From Heloderma charlesbogerti (lineage: Eukaryota > Chordata > Lepidosauria > Squamata > Helodermatidae): a stretch of DNA of 64,000 nucleotides. Numbering within the stretch: position 1 is the stretch's first letter; each line of letters starts with the position of its first letter. The DNA lies in contig JANEZZ010001953.1 of the NCBI GenBank assembly GCA_026122225.1, forward strand, positions 1,116,001 through 1,180,000, in the 5' to 3' direction. The position numbers and the translations under genes were made by a program. The notes beneath the pieces are model-generated. The model did no database searches, had not been told where the DNA came from, and saw only the letters and a list, made by a program, of their open reading frames with translations. Positions 12,900 to 25,439 of the stretch are shown here, piece by piece.

Positions 12900-13960
12900 A
12901 GGAGAGTGGCGGGAACACACACCAGGCGTTGCTGTCCGCATGCCTTCTCCGCAAACATTACTTTAGCGTCCTCCTCAGGCAAACGCCTCAGATCGCTCCT
13001 CCTGGGCTCGCTCTCCTTGCCCGTTTCCTCACGAGAGCGAGTTACAGCTCCAGCCCTACGCGCATTTACTAAGAAGCAGATGTCCCCGTCGAACTCCGCG
13101 GCGTTTCCTTCCGAGGAAGCCAGGCGTCGGGGTCGAGGCTGCAAAGCGGCGAGCGAATGCGGGGCCGGCTGCTCCCGCGCCCCGCTTCGCCTGGGGTTAG
13201 CGCCTGTTAGGGGAAGGGCGGGCGCAGAGGCGGCCCGTCTCCTCACCGTCGCCGGCGGCGGCAAAGCCGACCAGGCAGCTTTCGGGTCTGCGACGACCGC
13301 GCCGCGTGATTCCTTCTCCACGGGCGGGCCGGCGCGCTGGGAAGGTAAGCAAGGGCCTTCTGCGAAGCGGCGCCCGCGTTCCCACGACGGAGGAAGGAGG
13401 GCGGGCCGGCCAGCCGGCGCTCCTCCGCTGCCAGGTCCCCGGGTCAGCCCCTCCCCTCGCTGCCGTCCACGGTTGTGGACGTCATTTGTTATGTCTCCTC
13501 CGGTTCGGGCTCTGCTCCGCCGCGGGAAGGCGACGGCGGCGGCGCCCGTAGAAGCCCGGCCACATCACCTTCGGTGGGCCCCGCGGGAGTAGGGCCGCCG
13601 CCAGCCCGGGAGCGGGTAAAAAGCGAGGCGCCTCAGCGTGCCAAGTCCGGCCGACGTCCCGTCCCCCCCCCGTGCCTCCGGTCCCAGTTACAGCACCACC
13701 GCCTCGCGCTTCCCTTTTGTGCGCGCGCCCCCAACCCGCCCTGACATAATCTCCTGGTTGGGCTTCTAAGCACAAACGTCCCCCCCCTTCCCTCCCAGCA
13801 GGGCCACGTCAACCTCCCCCCCGCGCCCCGAACCGGAGTTCTCCCACTTGGTGCGCACCCCTTATCTGCCCCAGCCCCTCGGCTTTGGAGGCCGCGCCTC
13901 AGCCGCCTCTCCAGTATCGGTTTCTTCTAATGTGCCCCCCGCCCCCAGTTTTGTTTCTGC
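12900..13960 (+). promoter_or_regulatory. RNF103: RNF103 CpG island with probable untranslated exon 1
   Basis: CG-dense sequence spans about 12,950-13,900. A strong donor, 'gggaag' followed by GTAAGC, sits at 13,344/13,345. A matching acceptor, 'tctcttttgtag', precedes 14,196, only 45 nt before the RNF103 start codon. This implies a non-coding first exon ending at 13,344 and an 851-bp 5'-UTR intron. The transcription start is not determined. Long open frames here on both strands reflect GC richness and are not taken as genes. Confidence 0.65.
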
Positions 13961-14240
13961 CACATCATCAGCTGGTCTGAACCGAGGGGTGCTTCCTTGG
14001 GCCCCAAGGCAGCATTCCCTGCCGTGTGTCCTCTTCACCGGGGCTGTTACCCTGGCCCCCCTCGTGCCTGAGAGAATTCTCTGTAAGCGAGAGAAACGAA
14101 GGAGAGAGACCCTGACCGTAGCAACAAAACCAGGTGTTGTTGCCATGAATGGCCAGCTCCCTTTATCGGGACATTTCTCTCCATCTCTTTTGTAGGATTG
14201 ACTGACTCTCTCCAGAGAGTCAGAAACACACAGAGGAAAG

Positions 14241-14466
14241 ATGTGGCTGAAGCTGTTTTTCTTGCTGCTTTATTTTTTGGTCCTGTTTATCCTGGCCAGG
14301 TTTTTTGAGGCCATTGTGTGGTATGAAACTGGCTTCTTTGCCACTCAGTTGGTGGACCCTGTGGCACTGAGTATCAAAAAGCTGAAGACTATTTTGGAGT
14401 GCCGGGGACTTGGTTATTCAGGGCTTCTGGAAAAGAAGGATGTCCGGGAGCTGGTTGAGAAATCAG
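14241..14466 (+). CDS. RNF103: RNF103 coding exon 1
   Basis: RNF103 (KF-1) is an ER-membrane RING-type ubiquitin ligase linked to ER-associated degradation. This exon encodes residues 1-75 plus one base. It starts MWLKLFFLLLYFLVLFILAR, a hydrophobic signal-anchor segment (about residues 2-20), and continues through FATQLVDPVALSIKKLKTIL to LVEKSG at the GTAAGA donor (14,467). The match to mammalian RNF103 is close to identical. The ATG at 14,241 is the first in frame and gives the conserved N-terminus. The exon probably begins at 14,196, with 45 nt of 5' UTR. It joins exon 2 in phase 1. Confidence 0.97.
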
Positions 14467-15539
14467 GTAAGAAAAATATCCATGTACAAGTGTTGTACTA
14501 TTCAGCATTGCTGCATCTCCCCTTCCCCATAGTTTTTTCCCTTTGTTAAGTATCTACAGTGGTGCCATCAGGGCAGGATTTTGGGGCAGAAGTCGAGGCT
14601 TCCACTGGCAAAATGAGCAGGAGAGCCCCCAAATGCAGCAGGATTGGTTTACCACATTTTGAAGTAAGTGAAGTAATATTACCCTCTAAAGAGCTCCCCA
14701 CCCCGTAAGACCATTACATCCAGAGTCTAAAGATGCCTAATTGTACTAGTGAGTATCTACAATCATTTTATTATGTGAATAAAGTTCTCAGTATTGAGAG
14801 TGACCTCAAGCTTGAAATGCTTGAAATGTTTATGGAGAATTGCTGAAATGTGGCCACCTCGGGTGCAGGGAAGCAGCAGGCTGGCAAGGAACGCATACTG
14901 CACAGCAGCACAGAGGAAAGAGAGAAATGTTGTCAATGTCAGTTATCAGGAAACGTGACCTATGATCTGAAATGCATCAATAAGAATCATAAATTGAAAT
15001 GTGACATGTGCTGCTTGGTGTGCATTGACAACTACTGTGACAAATCTCTACTACCTACGTTGTCAGAAAGTGTAACTAGCCTGCCTTTTTGTTAGGGTAA
15101 GTAGCAAGATTATTAGAATACTAATAGGCTGATTCTATGCATGTCTGCTTACCCGAGTGCACAAAAGATTGCAGCTTTACAGTGCAATCCTAAGCAAGTT
15201 TACTCAGAAGTAAGTCCCATTGAGCTCAATGAGGCTTATATTCCGTAAGTGTGCTTATGGTTGTAGCTTTGATACAGCACACTGTTCAGAAGACAAAGAC
15301 TTGAAAGATGAATGTGATACTTCCATCATGACACAAGCCCTTGTAATGTATTTTAAGGAAGTAAAAATCATTTTAGATTGCTTGCAGGAGAGAGTTTGCC
15401 TGAATGTTAGCTTTTGTTTGCAGAGTAAGGTGTGTTGGAGGACTAGCTGTTTCAAAACAAACAGATTTTTTTTAAAAAAACTCCTTCTAAACATACTTCT
15501 GGTCTGGCTATTTAGGTTTGTCATGCACCTATATTTTTT

Positions 15540-15785
15540 ATTTATTTTATTTATTATTGCATTTATATCCCGCCTTTTTTCCTCTTGCAAGGAACCCAAG
15601 GCGGCTTACATTATCCTCCTCCTCTCCATTGTATCCTCACAACAACAACCCTGTGAGGTAGGTTGGGCTGAGAGTCTGTGACTGGCCCAAAGTCACCCAG
15701 TGAGCTTCCATGGCCGAGTGGGGACTAGAACCCGGATCTCCCAGTCCGTCACTCTCACCAGTACACTACACTGGCTCTCTACACT
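15540..15785 (-). repeat. tRNA-derived SINE (Sauria-SINE-like), copy 1
   Basis: On the minus strand it starts 'agagagccagtgtagtgta', carries a box-B-like 'gggttctagtccccactc', then 'catggaagctcactgggtga', and ends near 'ggcgggatataaatgcaat' with an AT-rich tail. Other copies are at 22,915 (minus) and 24,016 (plus), and a partial one at 34,310. The RNA polymerase III box A and B placement fits a tRNA-head SINE. Confidence 0.8.
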
Positions 15786-16159
15786 ATACATGTAATAAAG
15801 AATACTGGTATGCTTTGGTTGCATAAATACTTTTATCCACCAGCCGTAATAAGTACAGTCAATGAAATCTAGGCAGGATGGAGTAATTGCTTTGTGTCCG
15901 TGGATGCACAACTTGATGTTAACCAGTGTGCATATATAGAGATCCTCTGCCTTTGCAGATTAGCATCCCAGAGGAACTTCATCTCTGATCTGTAGATAGC
16001 ACTGGCCCTCCCCACTCTTCCTCCAGAGCAGGAAGGTTTGGTAGGGCCTCCAAAGGCACTCTGTATTGTATACCATCCCTTCCCCCTCTCCAATTTGAGT
16101 TGTGTAAATAGCAACTGTGGGTCTCAGCTTCTGCCTGCCTACTGGAGTTTAGTCCTTGG

Positions 16160-16360
16160 CTTAGGAACATAGGAAGCTGCCTTATACTATATCAGACCAT
16201 TGGTCCATCTAGCTCAGTATTGTCTACACTACCTGGTAGTGGCTCTTTAGTGTTTCAAACAAGGGTCTTTCCAAACCCTCCTTACAGGTTTGGAAACCAG
16301 CAGTTGAATCTTGGACCTTTTGTATGCAAAGCATGTGCTGTACCACAGAGCTACGGCTTC
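16160..16360 (-). repeat. tRNA-derived SINE, second family
   Basis: The minus strand begins with a tRNA-like head: 'gtagctctgtggtacagcac' matches a box A, and 'ggtccaagattcaa' sits at the box B position. Its tail region, at the left on the plus strand, reads 'aacataggaagctgccttat' and 'accattggtccatctagctc', a common squamate SINE pattern. The sequence is diverged. Confidence 0.7.
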
Positions 16361-16904
16361 TGGGGTATGCCTTGTCCTTTAGTCCTAATTTCACATATAC
16401 ACCTTGCTTTATTGTAGACTCATACCCTTCTCATACTCACAAATATGCTGGTCTACACATCTGTAGCCAGTTCTCTATCTAAACAGATGTACCATATCAC
16501 CATACATGTCTGATAGAAGTTAATCATGATGATGTAATTGTGTATGTGAGATACATTTATTTATTATGTTTCTACCTTGCTTTTTAGTCAAGGTTGATTC
16601 CCAGTTCAGACACACACAATCCGGTTGTGGGAGGATCCATTCAGTGGTCAGTCTATCTGACCCAGAAATGGGTCTTAGATGGCAGTGGATTTGGAAGCTA
16701 AAATAGTGGCAAGGCTGCATATACAAAAGATAATTCCAGTGATTGTCTAGGTGTATGCAGGAAAAATTAAGAAACAGGCAGGTGAAGTTGGCATATTTGA
16801 AGATAGCAGGTAATAACATATGAATGTATTTATATCCCACCTTTCTGTTTTACAAAAACTCAAGGCAGCTCCCAAAATACAGACAAAAAGAGCAGCAAAA
16901 GAGA

Positions 16905-17020
16905 CGTTGGGCTTCTTCACATGGAGCTTTTATCCTGCTATTGAGATTGGTTACTCACAGAAGTTTGCAGGTCCTTTAGATGGTTGTTAACCTCCAGAGT
17001 ATCTCCTGCACTAAATGACC
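16905..17020 (+). repeat. Uncharacterised repeat X, copy 1
   Basis: A block starting 'gggcttcttcacatggagct' and containing 'ttactcacagaagtttgcag' recurs at 25,440-25,550 with about 80-85% identity by eye over roughly 75 bp. Both copies lie in RNF103 introns and have the same orientation. No coding capacity and no known family were recognised. Confidence 0.65.
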
Positions 17021-17481
17021 TTTATTCCATTTTTTAAAAGATCAATGCGCTATCAAATTACAGAGCTTGAGTTCCACTTGAGTTCCCTCTGTGATTTTAA
17101 CCACATGCCTGTAAAAACTTTGGATTGTTTTATTCATGTAAAGTTCTAATTATATGAAAACAAATATCTTATCAAACCCGTTAAAATACACCTTTTGGGG
17201 TGGATGTTTTAACTAATTATCTTTTCATTTACCTTTATTTCCATTATGGAACTAAAAGGTGTGTTAAATCAAAGTGAAAAAATACTAACCATCTCATTCA
17301 CTGTTGAGTTTTCCATACCAACAAGATATCTATAGAGATTTTTGTGTACTTTTTGCTTAGCTCTTTAAAAAGTAACTTGCATTCTCTGCCAATACCCTGT
17401 CTGCTTTTGTGCCAGTGTTATTTTGACTAATGTGACCTTTAGAGTTTAGTGTAATTGGTGTTTCTTTGTCTCTTTATGCAG

Positions 17482-17621
17482 GAGACCTCATGGAGGGTGA
17501 ACTTTATTCTGCTCTCAAGGAAGAGGAAGCCTCTGAATCTGTTTCTAGCACAAACTTCAGTGGTGAAATGCACTTTTATGAGCTGGTAGAAGATACAAAG
17601 GATGGCATCTGGCTAGTACAG
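17482..17621 (+). CDS. RNF103: RNF103 coding exon 2
   Basis: The exon follows a pyrimidine-rich acceptor ending 'atgcag' and stops at a GTATTA donor. It carries 140 nt and completes codon 122 exactly. The product includes LMEGELYSALKEEEASESVS, FSGEMHFYELVEDTKDGIWL and VQ, identical or nearly so to mammalian RNF103. In topology terms this lies in the lumenal N-terminal region between the first membrane segment and the later cluster. Confidence 0.96.
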
Positions 17622-20600
17622 GTATTAAATATGTTTTTTTTTTTAAGTAGAAATGGCCTCTGAGTCAGTTTGTATTTCAAACAGTGTGCTTGGTCAAAGA
17701 GGCAGTGTGTGAAATGCTTCAAGCACTTGGCTACGACACCTCAAAATCCTACATGAACATGATACGTAATTATATTGCACAACTAAAGCTGCAGTCCTAA
17801 ACACATTTATTAGGAAGTCTATCTCTTTGGTACAGTGAGACTTGCTTCTAAGTAGACATACTTTTGGTTGGGCTGCAAGTGTCATGGCTTCAGTCTGGAA
17901 AAGTGCAGTCTGTACTCCTCATCCAGTATCAATGAGATACCATTTTGTGGTTTCCACTAAGCTATTACATAGGGAGACTAACATCCTGATCCTGTTCACA
18001 TGTACTTGGTGGTACATCCCACTGAATTCAGTGAGTTTTACTCTTGAGTAAATGTGTATAAGATTGCAGCCTTACTATGCAATCACACTAGCAATTCATT
18101 TAAGGTCCCCGTGGCCTTAAGTGTGGCCCCATTGCCACCCTTGCACTGCTATTTAAAGGTGTTGTGGCAAAAAAATGGGCAATTTGTTGCCAAAATTTGA
18201 TGGCAAACCCCCAATGACACTCAGAAGTGCCAAATTTAGCTTGTTTTCAAGTTAAATACAGTCCTTTTTAGTCTCTCAACATTTTGGTGGCAAACCACCA
18301 AATTTTTTTGATGCTGCAGGCAGAGCAGCAGCAGATGTGCGGCTCCCAGGGGGGTCCAGGGGCTGAAAATTGGCCCCCAGATCTCCATTAGTTGTGTTTT
18401 CTACCACAGTTCACTTGTGCTGTTTGCACCTTACTGTGTATCCTGTCTCAATTACACCTTTTTTCTGGAGAATTTTTCACAATCTGTTTCCTCTTTGAAG
18501 AGGTACGATGGGCGGTGTAGTACATTTTGGCTAGTGCAATTCCTGCTGCTGTGAGCATCTGCTCCTCCCTCGTTAATGGAGATAGCTGCTGTGCATGAGT
18601 GATCTTGTTGACCTCCAAGCTTGCTAGTGTGGGAGTGAAGGGGAAAGGGAGACGTGTGTTGCGGAATCCTTTCCCACCATCCTTGTTAATGGGTATTAGC
18701 ATATGGCATTAGGTGCTGATTCCCAGTTACCCTTTATTAGGGTGGCAGATAGATTGCACAAAAGCAGCAGTACCCAAAAGCATCCAGACAGCATATTTCA
18801 CTCAGACACTTTGCAAAGATGTTTTTGCATATACCTTAAAAGAGTTAAAAAAAAATACAAGAACTTAAGGCATGAACACTGAAGCACAGCTGAAGATCAC
18901 ACGGCACTTTGAACAAAGACTTGATGCAAATGTTTACTAAAATAAACTGCACACACGAGATGAAATGAGGTGAACTTGGATAGGAATAATGCAAACACAC
19001 TTTCAGAGTCTGATGCACATCCAGTCACCTGCCTTCCATACCATATCAGCCTTTCACCTACACAGGATCTTCACCCTTCTCTACTTTAGATGGAGTCTAT
19101 AAAAGAAGCAGCACAGCCACCATAGTCTGCCCCCTCCCCACAAAACAATGTTGCTGCAGGATTCTGCTGCATCCTGTCATTCCTTCTATTAATGGAATGG
19201 CTTCTGGCTCTTATGCCTTTTCCTTCTTTGCGATGTAAGGATGTTATAGCAACAGGAGATGCAGATGCACCGTAAATACTCAAAATGGGATAGGAGGAAG
19301 GCATGCCTTTTCCAGGTTTTACTTCTCCTTGGCTTTGATGAAAATGAAATAAAAGGAGGCCCATTCAAAATATGGAGGAGGCCAGGATTTCCCTTTTTCT
19401 GCCGTGCTCTCCTTCAGTAATTTACATGCTGGTGAGGTACTATTTTGTAAAGGTTTGTTTCAGTTTTTTAATGTACTTTGCTTTGAAATGGTTTTGATTT
19501 ACTCTGTTCTTGTGGGGATTTTTGTTCATTGTTTTACAAGCCAATTTTTCCTGCTGTGTTCCCTTCTGTGCCGCATTACTGTGAGAAAGATCTTCTCAGA
19601 AGCAGGCTGCTAGCAAAGTGTTGCCAAATGTAAAATAGTAATCGAACAGAATTTGGTATACTTTCCCTGATGTGTGAAGGTTTTTTGCTATTAAAATGCC
19701 TTTAGGATCTGCTTTTTCAAATTATCTCTAAAGTTGCTCTAGCATTGTATTATAACCCTTCTTTAGGAATGGTCATATAGCATAAATTTCTTTACCTATA
19801 TCAATCTCTTAATTATATATAGTAAATATAAACTTAGATTACATGATCTAGTTACATTGAATGTCAGTGGTAATTCTCAGTTATAAGATGTACCAGGAAG
19901 TACTATATAAAAGGACGCGTTTTCTAACTTAGCTTGCAAATGCAGCACAATTAGTTGCTTGCTTTCTGACTAAGGCGTATATATGTCTCAACAACCTCAT
20001 CACTAATGCTAGGTGCACAAAATCACAGCCTTTTGCTATGCGATAATTAATCTTGAGTAACCAATCCAATAGGAGCTAGATGTATGTAGAAGCAAGCTTC
20101 TATACATGTGTCCCTAGCTGGATGAGGAACCACAAACAGCAGCCACACATTTGGTTCTTTTCTCTGAGGAGAGATGTCACCATACCTACCAGCTGTTCAG
20201 GAAGGGAATGGGTGGATTTGGTCCACCTATCCCCAACAACTGATCAAATTACTGCTTTTTAAAGCTAGTTTTGCACATCGGCTGCTGCTGATTAGGGCCT
20301 CTTTGTAGATGAAGAGACCTGTATGTCTACCCTTCTTAAACTCACATTGGCCAGCAGTGATTGCCTCAGTCTTGCCCAAGATAACGTGTTTAAAATAAAA
20401 TTGCAGACAGGAGCCCTTTTCACATGGCCAAACAATGCTGAAAAAATGGAAAGGTGAGGGGACGCCAAGGTCGCACTAGAGACTGTGTACTTAACCTCCA
20501 CATTCTCATTAGCTATTCTGAACTTGTGCCCCTCCCCTGCACTCAGTATTCCTTGTTTGGTCACATGACAAGGCTTGTTTTTCTATAGATGGTACCTAGA

Positions 20601-22367
20601 GTGATGTATACAGATAATCAAATGTTAAAACATTAAAATTAATATAAAAGCGATTTAAACACTGCATAACAAATAATCAGAGCCAAAAACCAGATTGTCT
20701 GTTGTCCTCTTAACAGCCATGTGTGTTTTTTCCTATTCTGGAGGGATATGTTTGTGGCTTCCTTGAATGTTGCAGTTTCTGGATATCTTGTTGGTTTCTT
20801 TTTATTCTAGTTAATATTTTTCATTTCTGTTTGGGCATCTTCAGGTAGCAAAAGTGATAATTCATCCAGGAAAACACTTTGCAAAGTGGGAACATTTCAC
20901 TCTGCATCAAATGGGAGATCTAAAATGTAGGCTTAAAATCATTAGTCAACCAGTTAGCGTTTAGTCATGTGAAACATTCCTAAAATAATCAGAGTATATG
21001 GAAACTACAGGGCACAGTGAGTCATGTATGATCAATCATGCATTTAAAATGGCCTGTCAGGCAAAGCAAACTCCTGCCTCTCCTCCTCTCCACTCATGCT
21101 TTTATCAATCCTCATTCCAAAGTGGCTCATCGTCCTTACAGACATTAATGTTATACTAAAGAGCAGTTGCAGCACAAGCTGCGGTTTAGGGTTATATCCA
21201 CAAGCTGCAGCAAGCTTGGGCTCTCACACTCCTCCCTCATCCCTGGCGCACACACCAGAGGAGGGGATCAGCAGTGGCCACTTCTGGTTTTAAACCAGGA
21301 GTGGGAATCTTTTTTCCACTGAGGACCATCGAGATAATGTTTTGGGGACCACATTCTGGCAGCATGCTGGGCCAGGGCCACCTGACACCCCCTTTCCTTG
21401 TCTCTTTTTTTCTTAAGAATCTCTGGACAGTGTGTGGAGTGCTGCTGATGCTGAGAGAGAGATTTTATCTTAAGATCATCACCACCCTTCTCTCTCTCTC
21501 TGCGTGCACATGCGCGCGCGCACGCACACACACACACACACAACCGCCCCACCTTCTTTCTCATATATACATACACATATCATTCTCTCTCTCACACACA
21601 CACACTCATACACGGACACTTATCCATCCCCATTCCTTATTCAAGCTGCCAGATCTGTTCTTCCACCAGCACCTTACTTGGCTTCCGTACTGGACAGGGA
21701 GGAAGCAAAACCTCTTTTTCTCCATCCAGCATGGAAGCCAAGCATTTCTCCTGAGCAAGGACAGCACAATCTCTCCCTGCTCTGGCAGTTTGCTTGGGCT
21801 CCAGCAGAAAGGCCAGGGGGCAGTGCTGGGCAAGAGAGGCTGCAGGCTGGACAGGAACCTGCCACAGCCGGGAGGTTGCCAGGGTTCAGAATCCCAAAGT
21901 TCTCATGTGCCGCCCAGGTTTCTATTGGGCACAGAGACCTAATCGTGCAGCTATGTGAACCCTGGCCACAGTCCTTAGTTCCACAGTAATTGCAGTTCAA
22001 GGAAAATGTGCGCACACTCTCTCTCTCTCACACACGTGTACACACACACACGCACGCACACACATTTTAAACTTATAACTTTCAAAATTATACTCTGATA
22101 GCATTGGTAATAAATATTATTACAGTGAAAATAAATTGGTTTGATTTTTTGCAAATGTGATCTTAATCATATGCAACTTAGTAACTTTTTAGTTGAAAAG
22201 TGGGATAGAAGTACAAAAATAAATATAAGTATCTTCTTGGGTTTTATGGTGAAGCAAGGCCAAAAAAGGCCATAATACCAATATATAAATATCAACTGCA
22301 ATGTGTGCCAAGTCTTTAAATATGTAGGTGCTCAAACAAGTTTTAAAAACTTGATTTTGAACAACAG
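17622..22367 (+). other. RNF103: RNF103 intron 2 (coding)
   Basis: The intron holds a short dyad at 17,788-17,882 ('gctgcagtcctaaacaca' against the 'ttgggctgcaag' end), two CA/CG-rich microsatellite tracts (21,490-21,625 and 22,016-22,066) and an A-rich patch at 20,580-20,680. No conserved exon was found apart from those listed. Positions 18,050-20,550 contain no feature I recognise. Confidence 0.6.
21490..21625. repeat. Microsatellite (TC)n/(CG)n/(CA)n
   Basis: Alternating pyrimidine-purine tracts run (TC)n, then (GC)n, then (CA)n, with a second short (CA)n near 21,595. The mixed CG/CA run is the kind of sequence prone to Z-DNA. Positions 22,016-22,066 hold a related (TC)n(CA)n tract. Confidence 0.85.
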
Positions 22368-22483
22368 GTCATAGCAAATGATAGGAGCCCTCTAATGGGA
22401 AAAGTCCATTGGGAGAAAATGGTGAAGAAAGTATCAAGGTTTGGCATACGTACAGGCACTTTTAACTGCTCCAATGATCCCAG
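22368..22483 (+). CDS. RNF103: RNF103 coding exon 3
   Basis: This 116-nt exon starts in phase 0 after 'aacaacag' and ends at a GTATGT donor. It encodes VIANDRSPLMGKVHWEKMVK, then KVSRFGIRTGTFNCSNDP plus two bases of an Arg codon. It is too short for a simple ORF search to show and was found by matching the expected protein. Phases before (366 nt) and after (482 nt) are consistent. The residues match mammalian RNF103 with conservative changes only. Confidence 0.95.
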
Positions 22484-22914
22484 GTATGTTCTTTAAGATG
22501 GTATAGAGAGTTTTAAATAAGCTTTATAGCATGGTACCAGCTGTAATTTTAACCATTTTGTGAAATTCGTGTTGAAAGGCATTATAGAAATATTGTAAAT
22601 AAAGAAATAATCACTATCATGAAAGATCACTGCACATTTCTGCCTTCACTGAGACCTGTTTTGCACATTAGCCAGAAATGGCAGTAAATAATACATGAAC
22701 AGCTCACATGTTCTCTTTCCATGCTTCTAGGCCTCATGGGAATGGGGGAGTTATAGATATGTCTGAATTCATGTACTGTACTTCCATTGGAACAGAGCAG
22801 CCCTTATTATAAGTTCATAGGCCACTGCAATGAACTCTGATTTTATTAGACATGACAGGTTCAGGCCCATCTTTCAAATAAGGATCTGGCCCAATATATA
22901 GTGTGTGGGGGTTG

Positions 22915-23163
22915 ATTGATTGATTGATTGATTGCATTTATACCCCGCCTTTTTTCCTCTTGCAAGGAACCCAAGGCGGCTTACATTATCCTCCTCCTCT
23001 CCATTTTATCCTCACAACAACAACCCTGTGAGGTGGGTTGAGCTGAGAGTCTGTGACTGGCCCAAAGTCACCCAGTGAGCTTCCATGGCCGAGTGGGGAC
23101 TAGAACCCGAATCTCCCAGCTCCTAGTCCAACACTCTTGCCACTACACCACACTGGCTCTCAT
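22915..23163 (-). repeat. tRNA-derived SINE (Sauria-SINE-like), copy 2
   Basis: This is the same family as 15,540 and 24,016. On the minus strand it has the 'gagccagtgtggtgtagtgg' head and the 'aaggcggggtataaatgca' tail end, followed by a (TCAA)n run, seen on the plus strand as repeated 'gattgatt' at 22,912-22,934. Confidence 0.82.
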
Positions 23164-24015
23164 TGCAGATCTTCAGAGCAAAAGAGGTACAGGAAGGGGT
23201 GCTGAGCCATTCTCCTGCCCACAGCTTATTGCCACACAGTCTTACCCCTAACATTACACTTCCCTGAGATGGGCTCTGATACTAGAAGTAGCCCAGCTGG
23301 AAGAAAAGTTATTGGAGGAAGAGGCTGTGGAGAGCCAAGCAAAAGGCCAGACACACACCTGTTTTTCTCTTAAAATTTGGCCTAACCCCTATGTTTTAAA
23401 GAGCTAAGTCTGTTGTTGTCATGTCTAATTTCAGGCAGTTTCTTATTTAAGTTAAGGATTGTGCTGAAATTTGTAATTACCTGCTTTGGAATATGAATTT
23501 CTCCAGTTTTTAAGCTTCCTCTGCATTTCTCTAAGAAACTCATCTCTGGCTCAGGATGTTAATGGAGCTACTGAGCATGTGCAAGTCAGCAACGTGTGAC
23601 AGATTTGTCCTTGCCTTGGGATATTATGATATGGGATTTCTGTATTTAGCTTGATCATGGATCAGCAGGTAACATATCCCATGCTATATTCCAGGGACAA
23701 AGTGTCAAAGTGACCTTTCTGAGCTGGGAGCAAAATGGAGCAGAGAAGTCAAGGAGGACTAGTGCCATTGTCCTCTCAAGGACATATGTTGCATCTTGCG
23801 AGAACCGATGTTCTGAAGTCTCTGTATTTTGCCTGTCATATTTAAATGATTTCTCTTTGTGCTGCTTATGTGATTTTTTTTTTTACAAAGAACACAAATG
23901 ACAGAACTTTGAGCAGCACATTTTAATCCTGAATTATTATTTTTCCCAAAAATTCCAGTGTATTTGGAATTTGTATTTGTACTTTTCCCAAAATTCCTCT
24001 GCCAATTCCACTGGC

Positions 24016-24268
24016 AGAGAGCCAGTGTAGTGTAGTGGGGAGAGTGACGGACTGGGAGCCGGGAGATCCGGGTTCTAGTCCCCACTCGGCCATGGAAGCT
24101 CACTGGGTGACTTTGGGCCAGTCACAGACTCTCAGCCCAACCTACCTCACAGGGTTGTTGTTGTGAGGATACAACGGTGAGGAGGAGGAGAATGTAAGCC
24201 GCCTTGAGTTCCTTGCGAGAGGGAGAAAGGCGGGGTATAAATGCAATAAATAAATAAATAAATAAAAA
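24016..24268 (+). repeat. tRNA-derived SINE (Sauria-SINE-like), copy 3
   Basis: This is the clearest copy of the family: a head 'gagccagtgtagtgtagtgg', box-B-like 'gggttctagtccccactc', the 'cacagggttgttgttgtgag' segment and an (AAAT)n tail at 24,246-24,268. Confidence 0.85.
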
Positions 24269-25439
24269 TTCCCAGCTATAATTTGCACTTTGCAGTAATT
24301 TCCTTCATCTCCTGTCACTACTGCTAAGGACATTTTCTTAAGTTCCCCAAAAAGACAACATCTTCTCTTTCGCAGGCTTACTATTTTAAATTTGAAGAGT
24401 TTCTTAGTTCTATCTACTGCTTACAATATTTCATGTCATTTGCATCATAAGCAAGGCATGTGGACAATAGCCAAGTAAGCAGTTATCCTTTTTCCAACTT
24501 TCTTATCTGATGCACATTTTCCTGACTTTAGGTGGGAAAACTTGCTTTTCCTGTGTTTAGCTGGGATAATAGTACTAGCTTGCTTCTCTTATGTCAGCAA
24601 GCTTACAGGTCAGTGAAATGTTCAGTAAAAAGTCACAGCATGTTAACCTGAATGCTTTTGTTAGAATCGAGCTGATTCACACTTAATAGAGGAATATATC
24701 TTAATATTCCCTTTGCTTCTTTATGAAATCGTAGCATAGGAGAGTTACGGTTTATGAGGAAAATGTGGAAGACTAATAACTGTTTGTTTTGGATAAATAT
24801 CTGCAAGGTAGCCTATTATCCAAGGTGGTGCAGGGTCTTACAAGATTGAAAGGCTTTTGAGGCAAATATTTGTCACAAAGATGCCCTGGGATGTGGTGTT
24901 TTTCAGGGCACCCGAGTACTCTGTAGGAATATTGGTGCCTTGGAAAACATGTCCCTGGGATACTGTTATTTCAGGGTTCCAGTCAACAGGAAGAGGGGCC
25001 AGATAGGTCTCCCAGTCACTGCTGCTGCTGGGTAATTGTGGAATGCTCTTGGGGGCAGCAGCGTAGGGTTCACAGACTGGCAGGGCAGGGGGAGAAATTC
25101 CTGCTGTTGTGCTCCTGATGATATCAGTGGGAGCATGGTGGTATTTCCACATTTTGGAATGGACCTGGGGGGAAAAGGGGAGGTGATTTTCCAATTCGTT
25201 GGAAAATGGCTCGTATTATTCAAGCCTATTCTGAAGAAATCTGAATGGAGTTCACCTATTGCTAATTTCAGTAGGGCTTAAGATACAATTTTAAACAATT
25301 CGTACTTGAGAGTAAATGCTACTTCAGCATTGCTCACAGTCCACGCTTCCCACATTCTGCCACCTCCTCTACTCCGTTGTTCCACTTTCTCTGAAGCATT
25401 GTCCACTCCTGTCTTTTCTGTAGTCTCTGCCTGTTCCTC

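Larger units (their letters stand above)
14467..17481 (+). other. RNF103: RNF103 intron 1 (coding)
   Basis: The intron contains two tRNA-derived SINEs (15,540-15,785 and 16,160-16,360), both on the minus strand. It also holds one copy of an uncharacterised repeat at 16,905-17,020. The short dyad 'ttactcagaagtaagtccca' near 15,200 belongs to a scattered lizard-type repeat (compare 60,560-60,700). No coding sequence is evident; frames such as the one at 15,220 cross repeats. Confidence 0.6.

Noticed and set aside
12830..13592. Long frames on both strands in the RNF103 CpG island (up to 228 codons)
   Set aside because: Composition-driven; no similarity to known proteins and they conflict with each other and with the predicted 5' UTR.
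21274..21989. Plus-strand frames of 222 and 161 codons
   Set aside because: They run through a (CA)n microsatellite giving His-Thr repeats, which explains the absence of stops.
24838..25194. A 118-codon minus-strand frame in RNF103 intron 3
   Set aside because: It reads like a possible protein fragment but I recognise no motif, splice context or relative; it could be part of an old repeat. A protein search would settle it.
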